Source: Patiria miniata (lineage: Eukaryota > Echinodermata > Asteroidea > Valvatida > Asterinidae). Taken from it: DNA of 64,000 nt. Positions within the stretch are counted from its first letter, which is position 1. Each line of letters opens with the position of its first letter. The notes beneath the pieces were generated by a model that saw nothing but the letters and a program-made list of their open reading frames with translations, was not told the DNA's origin and ran no database searches. Where the stretch lies: assembly GCF_015706575.1 (NCBI RefSeq), contig NW_024037062.1:4956811-5020810 (forward strand), read 5' to 3'. Of the stretch, positions 38,401 through 50,400 are shown piece by piece. Position numbers and translations under genes: made by a program.

Positions 38401-41400
38401 ATTTGCAATTTTAAAAAAGGAATAATTTAAAACTCCGGAAATCCTGTGTGGTTTCAGAAGGAATTACATGTACAGGCCTAAATTGAGGGCCAAGAAGGCT
38501 CAAACCCAGTTCAACAGACAAAGACCATCATTAGTTAGGTCAAGTGCATGGTTCTCCCACGGATTTTTTCAAACCTGTTGGGGGAAGTTTTGTCGTGATT
38601 CAACAACTTGCGAAGCTACGGTGTGGGGTTCAGGGCCTGCTTAAGGGCCTTGAAAATTGATTAACTTTAGGAGCTCTCTGGTGCATTTTAGAGCAACTCT
38701 GGGGGTCTTTAGGGAATATACAACATTTGCTGTTGCTGTAATTTTTGGAAATGGATGGATTGGGAGGGGGGGGGGTTTAGTATTTTATAGCAAATATTGT
38801 TACACTGACTTGTTTGAAGTTTTGTAGATGCTGGAAAAACTAAGAAAAATAATCATGTTCCTGTAGTCTGGTTCCCTGACCCCACTTAAGATAAAACGGA
38901 GCAATTTATGGACTTTGGGGAATTGTAAGGTCAGGGAACCAGTCTAGCCCGTTCACTAGATATGGTAAATGTACAGCATGGTATACGTAGGCCGTAGACA
39001 CTGGTTCCGGTCCTTCATCATAACTTTGATTCTGTTCGTACGCTGTGGGAACCAGTGAATGGCGATGGCACTGGCCTGCCAGTGGCCACTGTGGAATGAA
39101 ACTCGTACAGCGGCACAGCTTCCATGTCGTGCACATGTGCGTTTGATCACACATGCGTCAGAAATACAGGTTTTTCGTCAAGATTTTGCATGTCAAGATG
39201 AAATAATGGCGTGTGTATAACCATTATTTTGTGCATGTTAATGGGGTGTATAATAATTAAATTGTGCGTGTTATGGGAAGAAAAATTTGACCAGCATTTC
39301 AGGCTGCAATTCCAGCGTATCGGGCCGATACGCATGTTTGTACGTGGGGAGAACCCTGAAATGTCCTATCTACCTACCCTCCAGAAATCTTTCATGGTTG
39401 TTATTCCACGGAAAGTATTCTTGGTGTCCGGAAAGGGAGCATCGAGGAATAGTTCTGACATCACCTTGGTGTAGTAGTACATGGTTGGTTTAGTCATTCC
39501 AAAAGTCACTGGGGAAAAAACAGAATGTGCAAACAAATGTTGAATTCTTTTGCACAATTCTTGTGTTATAAACATCCAATCCAACAGACTGAAAAGCTTG
39601 AAATTTGTAATGCTGATGTCCCAACCTTAGAAAGACAGAATATAAAATAAAAAATAGGTTTTCCCAGCCAATTTTGCAAAAATAGCATTCGAATTCATCT
39701 TGATAGTGGCCAATTTGAAGCGGAGAAGCGCCCTGCTGTCATTCCCGTGGTTCGTATTAGTTTTCAGGCGTTCAAATTCGTTTAAAGACCTGACATTTTT
39801 CTGTTTAACTCATCCTAACTTGAAGTTATGTCATTCGGTTTAAGTGATCATTCAATTCAGCAGTCGGTTTGGTCAAGGGTTATTTGCATGAGATTCTTGA
39901 TTTCTTTTTCATTTCTGGCATTCTATTTAGCACTTTTTGCATTCAAAAAAATTAAAATAAAACGAAGGCATACGAAGCGAATCTTTTAACTTCCACCTTT
40001 TTATCATTTCTGCTTTTCCGTTTCATTTTTTTTCAAAGTGTCTTCTATCCGTCTCTTTATTCTAAAGAAGTAAAAATGTAAACAAATTAAACAAAAAAGG
40101 GGCATAACTAAACATATATAAATATATGAAACAACAACAGTAAACTTAGGTGATGTTTTCCCTTCTTTTTATCGTGTTCACATAAATCTATATGTTCTTA
40201 ATTCTTTATCTTTGGATTTTTGATCTTCTGTTTTCAATTGTGATCTTGGTTATATATATTTGTTTATAGGCCTATCTTTTTAACTTTTTAGATGTTTAAT
40301 CATCTTAGAGTCCCTTTTTGTCTCTCTTTATTTTGGAATGATGAGGATACTGTCTCCTGCAGGTCTGTTAGCCATCGATCTCTTGCCGTGCAAAGCATCT
40401 ACATTTGAAATTCTCATGTAACGCCCATAAGCTGCCATGTTGATTTCTAGTGCTTCAAGCTACCGGTAACAGTGTGCATGGTGATCAGAGTATTGGCAGA
40501 ATCTTGTTGGAGACAGGTCTTTATATCCATACCGGTACTTCCAAATTGGAACAAAGGCACTCCATCTAATTCTAACAAACAACGGAATGACATATCTCTT
40601 TCGAATTCATTTGCAACTTTTCACAAATGCCTGCTTAATGGTGAATTTGAATGACCAAACTTACACAGCTGGAAGCTCCGGCGAATTTTGATGCTCGTTT
40701 GTGCAATTTTAATTTAAATGCCCTGTTGTTAAAATTGCATGATTAAAATGTGAAATCGCATGCTTCAAATGTTAAATTGATTGGTATTTTTAGCTAATTG
40801 AATGTTGATCTTCACATGCATTCAAATTCGTGGAAAAATGAGTGATTGGTCACCAATTTGGCCGCCAAATCTGCTAACTTGGCCGGAAAAACCTATATAA
40901 CGTAACAAATGTGATAACAATGGTTTATGCAGTTGATTTTATAAAGGCATTCCGTTTTATTTCTATGGTTCTTGTATTTTTTGCCTCTGAAGTAGAGTTG
41001 GTCGGTCGGCAAAAACTAAAAATCTGAGGAAAAAAATTGCAGTTGCATGCACCTAGATGGCCTTATTAAATGATGTCAAGTGCGTACTGTCTCTTGGTTT
41101 GTTTATTGCAATAAGAGCATTTTGCTATAAAAAAAAAAAGAAATCCGGGAGCAAAATGCTGTTGAAATATCTTGTTATGACATCAAAAAATGATGTTGTC
41201 TCGGCAGTTCTATGCCATGACATTTTCCATACCATCGGCAATTGTAACGACTTTCATTATAAGGAAACTTGCTATAAAGGTTTTTTTCAGTGAGTTGGAA
41301 CTGTGAAATTGATGTTCATAATGTCTTCAATGTAACAGCCAGTTCATGTTCTCGCCATGCAGGGTTCTAGCCAGAATGAAATTAAAGGATAGGGGCATGC

Positions 41401-44400
41401 GAGGAATGGATCTTGCTAGCGCGAAGCGTGAAGCCCTTACGGCATGCGGTCCGGGGCCCGCTCAAGGGCCGCGAAATTTTTTGCAATTCTAGATGCTCTG
41501 TGGTGCAATGTAAGACCATTTGGTAGCATAATTTATGATTGAAAAAAGAGCAAAAACCCCTAACAGTATGCTGCAGAAAGTGGGCCTGTTGAATTTTGGA
41601 TACAAAAAAAAAAAATTATTTCCATTACAAGTAAAAACAAAGTCAGGTGTGTTTACAAACACAAATGCCCCGCAACCGTGACTGTTCCCATGACATAACA
41701 CCACTCTTTTAACTTACATCATGTACCTTGGTCACATGGAACGTTCATTGACAGCATTAGTGTTTTTCTGTAGGTTTTACAAATGTATATGAATTAAACC
41801 CTTTGATCTTAGAATAAATACAAGATTTCTATTGTTTTAGCCACTGTGACCTTGACCATTGACCTTTCGACCCCCAATGCAATAGGCTTCTTCGGATTAC
41901 CAAGAACAATCCACAAACCAAATTTGAAGTTCACATGTAAAGTATTTCTCAAGTTATCGCGCTGACAATTTCTTTTGTTTTAGCCACTGTGACCTTGACC
42001 CTTGACCTTTCAGCCCAAAATGCAATAGGCTTCTTAGGATTGCCAAGGACAATCCACAAACCAAATTTGAAGTTCACATGTAAAGTATTTCTCAGGTAAT
42101 CGCGCTGTCAAAATCTCTATTGTTTTAGCCACTGTGACCTTGACCCTGGACCTTTCAGGCCAAAATGCAAAAGGGTTCTTAGGATTACCAAGAACATTAC
42201 ACAAACCAAATTTGAAGTTCACATGTAAAGTATTTCTCAGGTTATCGCGCTGTCAAAATCTCTATTGTTTTAGCCACTGTGACCTTGACCCTGGACCTTT
42301 CGGGCCAAAATGCAATAAGCTTCTTAGGATTACCAAGAGCAATACACAAACCAAATTTGAAGTTCATATGTTAAGCATTTCTCAAGTTATCGCGCTGACA
42401 AGATTTATTCGGACACACACACCCACCCACCCATACTTGTTTCACATACCTAGTGTGGACTTTCCTTTCTTTTCGTGTAGTTAAGGAACACCAGTGGAAA
42501 AACTCATTTTTCTCAAACTGTGAAAACTCTTACAACCCAATTTTTTTTCAATGATTCCCTTTAGTGTTTCTCTTCATTCTGCTAACTGATAAACCTAACC
42601 CAAAAATGCCTCTAAACCTGTTTTCCAGAAATGGGGAAACACTGTGTGGACGTGGGCAAGTCCACACTTCGTCGCTGCTACCTACATTATGTGGACGTCT
42701 TTTGTTCGGAAGTCCACACTGCGTATGTAAGACAAGCTCACCCACGCACACACCCACCCACGGAAGGACAAGGTTTTCCATTATTGATAATGATATAAGG
42801 TACCTTTTACAGGAAAATTGCAAAAAGTGGTGGAAACATGAAGAAACACAATTCAAAGCGCGACTAAGATGATCATGATTGGCGAGAAATATAAACATTG
42901 ACAATGAGAAATAACCACCGGGAATTGCTGCCGGCAAGTTAGCGCATGGCCCGGCATCAGCCTGTCATGCCTGTGCCGGTGAATGACAACATTTTCCCGC
43001 AGCACTTGAGAGAGTATGCAACCCACCATGTGGCGTTTGACTGGAGCGCTAAAAATCTTACTTTGTGGCAACAGATGCTGATTTGTTTTGCCCTAAGAAT
43101 AAATAAGTCCTTTTTTACAACAGAACTGTTGTGATTACAAACGAGTAGCACGTCAAAAAATCAAGTGTTTTGTGTTTTAAGTTGTTTCTTGAATACATTT
43201 CCAGAAAAAACATATATTGTGACGTTGAACAACTGACTGTCATATAAAGAAATATTTCGGACTCGATAAAAAGTATTAGTTGTCTTTTCTGCTGCGGACA
43301 TATTGATAATTATTGTTCCCAAGACAGTACACCCCTTTATTACAAAAATGGTTTGGTCCGATCATACAGCGTGTGTGTTGCATGCATGACCAGGGCACGC
43401 ACATGCAATCACATCGGATTCCAACGAAAGAGTTCGCTCACGCATGGCTGGCCGGCCAGCGTGCAGTGTACCTACCGCCAGCGCTCGGTAGCGAACCCCA
43501 AATTTTTCGCAAATTTGCGTAAAAGCCAAAAAAAAAAAAAAATGTTAACGAAAACAAAGGCTGTTTCGGCAAGTAGCTGAAACAACCAAATAGCCCCCCT
43601 CTCTCTATCTTAAAAAACACAACATTTTTTTTTTTAGGAACAGAAGCGCTCAATATTTAGGGCAGGTTGTCCAAAATTTTAAAAAATGCCCAAATAACAA
43701 ATATTGTGTACACAGACCTTCATGTTTGAGGAGTGCAATTAAATCGTTGTTTTAGAGGAGCATCAAAATATCCAGATATTTTACAAAAGGGTGTAAGTCA
43801 AAACGTATAGCAACGTTTTGGAAGGAAGTGCTTTCAATGGAAACCTTGCTTTGCATCAAGTAAATGAAGATGCCTTTTCACAGATTTCTGAAAAAGTATG
43901 ATATGAACTGAGCTGAAATTCCGACAGGTTAGTTTTTAATAAGCTGCTTCAGATTTATTGTATAGTGGAAAAAACACATTTAACTAGAGGTTCGCATTTG
44001 TTGTTACAAACGCAGAGTGGTCGGGTAGACAATTATTTCATCAGACACTGTCCAGTTAAGTTATGAATATGTTTATGTCAGAAAAAAGGATCAAGAACTT
44101 TAACATTTCCAGTACCAATTATTATGTACAAAGAGAATGCATCTTGTAGGGTATGATAAATTTCAGTAAACATTTAGGTACACGTACAAGTCATTTCCGG
44201 TTTAATGACGTCATCAGTCAAAAAAGTAAAAATAGCGCATGGAAATATGGAAATTAAGTGTATGTAATAATAACACCCAACTTCTAATTTGATGACGTCA
44301 CAGCATTTGGAAGCAAAAGGTCAATATTAAGTGTAACCGATGCCATTTTTTGGGCAAAACTGAGACAGGGATCATATGATGGATTTAAATTAAAAATTTA

Positions 44401-47400
44401 ATGATCATTGTTGAATTCTCCCTGCAGTAACTTCTGGTCTGATGACGTCATTATTATGAAACCTTGCAAATTCATTTGTGGTTTTTCACGGGATATACCG
44501 GTAAGGGCAATTTCATAAATGCTTGATTGAGGGTTTTGACATTTCAAAAGATTAAACTGTTTTTGAAGTGCCGCTAGAGGGCACCCTTTCGTATGATGAC
44601 GTCAAAATTATGTTTTTGTGTTTGGCATTCCTCACTTAACACTTCCACAATGTATTTGTCTGTAGTAAAATTCTGTCTGTAGTAAATTTTAGAGTTAGAT
44701 TCAATTTTTACTGCTCTTCCGGTAACAGTCCAGCAAGGTATTTCATAATAATTTAGTAGGTTTTTTTTTATGTTAGCAATGTTGTATTCCCTAAAGCAAT
44801 TCTAATGTGAAGCAAACGCATTTACATGTAAGTATGGTAAACCAGAAAGTACACATTGAATATCATTACTGGAAGTGGAAAAGACATCGATACTTACGTT
44901 AACAGGAATTCTCATCCAAGGAGGATACAATTTTACAATATCGATGATAAAACTAAATCAACAAACTCAGACGGCCTAACGTTTTGATCCTTACTCAAAT
45001 TATTCTGTTAGAATCCAAACATTAGGCTGTCTACATTGTAAGTTTGTTTATTTGTATATTTCGGGTTAATCCAGTCAGTAAGCACTTTCTAGCAGCTTTA
45101 TTAGCTGTTCCCAATTTCAATTGGGAACAGCTATTGTTTTTGTTAAAGTTTTTTTTTTTCCTTTTTTTTTTTAGCTGTTTCGGTGTACACACCGAAACAG
45201 CTCTTGTTTTTGTTATTTAGCTGTTCCCAATTTCAATTGGGAACAGCTCTTGTTTTCGTTAAAGTTTTTTTTTTTCCTTTTTTTTTTTTTTTTTTTTTTT
45301 TTTTTCTTTTTCCACTTTTCCCATAGGTTTTGTACACGTTTTTATTCTACAAGCCACTTTGGCAATTATTTTAAATCCGATCAACTTTAAACTCAGCATA
45401 GTTATTAAGCATCATCTGAAGATGTGTGCCGAAACTTTTCGTCATGCTGACGTCATCACGTGATTTATTATAGAATTTTGAATATTTAATTTTTCCCATT
45501 GACTTTGTACACAGAATTTAATAAAAAAATGTCGATTTTCAGAGGGCATTTTCAACTCTTTGCCAGTAATTCATATACACCAATCTTTGTCCAAGCAAAG
45601 ACCCGAATTCAAAAAACGTTGTGTAATGATGACGTCATGATGACGTCATCCTGTGTTTATTTATAGGCAATTGAATAGTGACACTTTTAATATTTAAAAA
45701 TGCATAAGAAATCAACCGTACGCGTCCGCAGCATTCTGTTGCCGGCAAGTGGTAGAGTAGGTTGAGGTCTTTATTTCATTCAGTGTGCGTGAAATCACGT
45801 GACCCTTGCTTCCGGTCGAAAAAGGCCAAAACCGGAAGTGGCTTATTATTTGAAAGTGGTAATAGATATGAACTTGCTTTTAACGGTGTTAGTCTCTTGG
45901 CTGATAGTATTCTTCAAATCATCTACCAATGACGTCATGCAATCTTGGAGCGCCCTCTAGCGACAGGTTGAAAATATTTAAAAATGTATTTTGAATAGAT
46001 GTCTGTGGCGAAGTTTGTTGGAATCGCCTAAATATTGGTGTATATGATGACCTTGACCCACTTAAGACGTGTGCGAAGTTTAAGGTGTATGACGTCATCA
46101 GACCGGAAGTTATAATGAAAAGACCCTTTTTCCTTAGAAAATTCCTGAAAAATCAACCATGGCAGTTTTTATATTAGTTTTTACTTTAATTGTCTATTGA
46201 AGGGTAGGTCTAAAACATTTGAAAGCTCTGAGGCAATAAGCAAACTCGGACATGCCCTGCACACGCTTAAAACTTCAGGTTGACAATACCTCTGCTTTGA
46301 AACATGCACAGGATGTCCACAATGTACAGTACATGTACATGTACATGCACGTACGTTGTACGTAGTACATATCGTATGTCAGTCAGCCCGCGCACAGCGC
46401 ACGTGTTGCTTAGGTCAAATCCTATCCACGGTGACCGTTTTAGCCGATTTCCGGCTAACTTTGACAGTTTTTATGTTCATGCATAGTCAGGGACGTATTA
46501 TTGATAAAAACAAATCATGATGCAGAAAAGCCCTATCTTCTGTTGCAGACAGACATAGATTTCTACTTATATGTCTATGGGTCCAACAGATAATCAATAT
46601 TGGGAACAGCTCTGTGGTTGTTCACAACCACAATTTCTAGTTTTTTTTTTCTCTTTTTTTTTTTTTTTCTTCCATTTTTTTTCCATAGGATAACACGTGT
46701 TTTCGTTCTACAACGCACTTTTGGACTTTTTTCAAATCCGATCGACTTCAAACCTGGCACACACTTAGACCACCATCTGAAGATGTGCGCCGAAACTTTT
46801 CGTCATGCTGACGTCATCACGTGATTTATTATAGATTTTTGAATATTTAATTTTTCCCATAGACTTTGTACACAGAAATTTAAAAAAAAATGTCAATTTT
46901 CAGAGGGCATTTTCGACACTTTGCCAGTAATTCATTTACACCAATCTTTGTCCAAGCAAAGACCCTAATTCAAACAACATTGTGTAATGATGACGTCATG
47001 ATGACGTCATCCGGTGTTTATTTATGGGCAATTAAATTGTGACACTTTTAATATTTAAAAATGCATAAGAAATCAACCGTACGCGTCCGCAGCATTCTTT
47101 TGTCGGCAAGTGGTAGAGTAGGTTGAGGTCTTTATTTCATTCAGTGTGCGTAAAATCACGTGACCCTTGCTTCCGGTCGAAAAAGGCCCAAACCGGAAGT
47201 GGCTTATTATTTAAAAGTGGTAATAGATATGATCTTGCTTTTAACGGTGTTAATCTCTTGGCTAAAAGTATTCTTCAAATCATCTACCGATGACGTCATG
47301 CAATCTTCGAGCGCCCTCTAGCGACAGGTTGAATATTTTCAAAAATGTATTTTGAATAGATGTCTGTGGCGAAGTTTGTCGGAATCGCCTAAATATTGGT

Positions 47401-50400
47401 GTATATAATGACCTTGACCCACTTAAGACGTGTGCAAAGTTTAAGGTGTATGACGTCATCAGACCGGAAGTTATAATGAAAAGACCCTTTTTCCTTAAAA
47501 AATTCCTGAAAAATCAACCATGGCAGTTTTTTTATTAGTTTTTACTTTAATTGTCTATTTAAGGGTAGGTCTAAAATATTTCAAAGCTTCAAGGCAATAA
47601 GCAAACTCGGACATACCCTGCGCACGCTTAAAACTTCAGGTTGACAATAACTCTGCTTTAAAACATGCACAGTCCACAATGTACATGTACATGCACGTAC
47701 GTTGTACATATCGTATGTCAGTCAGCCCGCGCGCAGCGCACGTGTTGCTGAGGTCTATCCTGTCCACAGTGACCGTTTTAGCCGATTTCCGGCTAACTTT
47801 GACAGATTTCATGTTCATGCATAGTCAGGGACGTAGGATAGACACTTTTTGTATAGAATACGCATGTACATGTTCATTCGACCTGGATGAAACTCCTTTA
47901 CGGCAGTCATTAATAAAACGGTCGAAACAGCTCAGTGTTAGTCCACAAACACATTTCTAGTTTTTTTTTTTTTTCTTTTTCCGCTTTCCCCATAGGTTTT
48001 GTACACGATTTTATTCTACAAGCCACTTTGGCAATTATTTTAAATCCGATCAACTTTAAACTCAGCATAGTTATTAATCATCATCTGAGGATGTGTGCCG
48101 AAACTTTTCGTCATGCTGACGTCATCACGTGATTTATTATGGAATTTTGAATATTTAATTTTTCCCATAGACTTTGTACACAGAATTTTTTTTTTAAATG
48201 TCAATTTTCAGAGGGCATTTTTCGACTCTTTGCCAGTAATTCATTTACACCAATCTTTGTCCAAGCAAAGACCCTAATTCAAACAACATTGTGTAATGAT
48301 GACGTCATGATGACGTCATCCGGTGTTTATTTATAGGCAATTAAATTGTGACAATTTTAATATTTAAAAATGTATAAGAAATCAACCGTACGCGTCCGCA
48401 GCATTCTGTTGCCGGCAAGTGGTAGAGTAGGTTGAGGTCTTTATTTCATTCAGTGTGCGTGAAATCACGTGACCCTTGCTTCCGGTCGAAAAAGGCCAAA
48501 ACCGGAAGTGGCTTATTATTTGAAAGTGGTAATAGATATGAACTTGCTTTTAACGGTGTTAGTCTCTTGGCCGATAGTATTCTTCAAATCATCTACCGAT
48601 GACGTCATGCAATCTTCGAGCGCCCTCTAGCGACAGGTTGAACATTTTCAAAAATGTATTTTGAATAGATGTCTGTGGCGAAGTTTGTTGGAATCGCCTA
48701 AATATTGGTGTATATGATGACCTTGACCCACTTAAGACGTGTGCAAAGTTTAAGGTGTATGACGTCATCAGACCGGAAGTTATAATGAAAAGACCCTTTT
48801 TCCTTAGAAAATTCCTGAAAAATCAACCATGGCAGTTTTTATATTAGTTTTTACTTTAATTGTCTATTTAAGGGTAGGTCTTAAACATTTCAAAGCTTCG
48901 AGGCAATAAGCAAACTCGGACATGCCCTGCGCACGCTTCAAACTTCAGGTTGACAATACCTCTGCTTTAAAACATGCACAGGACGTCCACAATGTACCTG
49001 TACATGTACATGCACGTACGTTGTACATATCGTATGTCAGTCAGCCCGCGCACAGCGCACGTGTTGCTGAGGTCAAATCCTGTCCACAGTGACCGTTTTA
49101 GACGATTTCCAGCTAACTTTGACAGATTTTATGTTCATGCATAGTCAGGGACGTATTATTGATAAAAACAAATCATAATGCGGAAAAGCCCTATCTTCTG
49201 TTGCAAACAGACATAGATCTCTACTTATATGTCTATATCTCGTACAAACAGACCTGTTCCCAAAAATATATTTTCAATTTTATGTTTTCAGAACCCAACC
49301 AGCTTCTCTTCGGAAAATGTGTCCCGAACAAGACCATCACCGATTCATATTATAATTTCAATTTAATAGTAAAATTTGTTTAGAACAAATCATTGAATCA
49401 TTTTGTACTGTGCAACAGACAATCAAAAACATGTTGCGAACAGCTCTGTGGTTGTTCACTCACAACCACATAGTTCTAGTTATATATTTGATCATTATTA
49501 TTTTATCTTTATATTTTAATGAGTATGATTAGCTCTCCTCAGTGATTTGAGAAGAGTTATTTCTGACTCTATTTCCTGTATTAAAAAAAAAGGCAGGCAA
49601 ACTATAAACCACAAAGGCTAACCTAAAGTGTCCATATTTATAGAAAATAAACATCCCAGGCATCCTTAAAACTGCTATAAATTCTATGGCACCACCCAAA
49701 GAAATCTCAATAGTGTTCACTTACACAGCATGTGAACAAAGTGTACATCACAATGCAGCAACAAGAATTCTAAATTCTCCCTACTGAGCCTCTGTGCAAC
49801 TGTGCACAAACCCTCTAGCACCTTACATGTACCTGTGCATATTGTACTCATTTCCATATAGCTGTCCCCCCATCAATATTTTAAAGCACTAGCTTTCAAG
49901 AGGACCCTCGTTTGAAACACCCAATACAACTTGGAGATTAATGTAATGATCTCCACAAAGCAATTCCACTATTTGCACTGCCAGAAACGCAGGTGATTAC
50001 ATGAAACTGTTGGAATAAGTTCATTGATCTGTCTAAAACACAAGAGTTTAAAATTTGTTCCTACATGTCATACACACTTGGACAAGTAAACAACCACTGC
50101 ATGACTTTCTTTCCTTCTTAAATTTGCTCCCCCCCCAAAAAAAACTCCCCACAAAAATGTACACAAAATAAACACTTTCCCAAAGCATCATATACATGTG
50201 CATGTACATAGTATGCAGCTTGCATAGCTACAGCAACTTTAGTGTTGTTACTACAGTGCCATGGAGGCCAATAAGCAAAATAAAAAACACGACTGAAAAA
50301 AGAAAGACAAGAATTTAGAGGGGACAAGACTGAAAGCATAAAATATAATCATTCAAAATGCTTTTTTTTTGGCTAGATGTGATTCCTTACTTGTTATTTA

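Noticed and set aside
42564-42872. ORFs recurring at 42.6, 54.7, 55.0 and 55.4 kb
   Set aside because: They recur because they lie in the 322-bp repeat. Frames read through CA-rich simple sequence and match no protein family.
45264-49479. Three related genes in tandem
   Set aside because: No long frame is shared among the three units. Conserved features are short DNA motifs, not codons.
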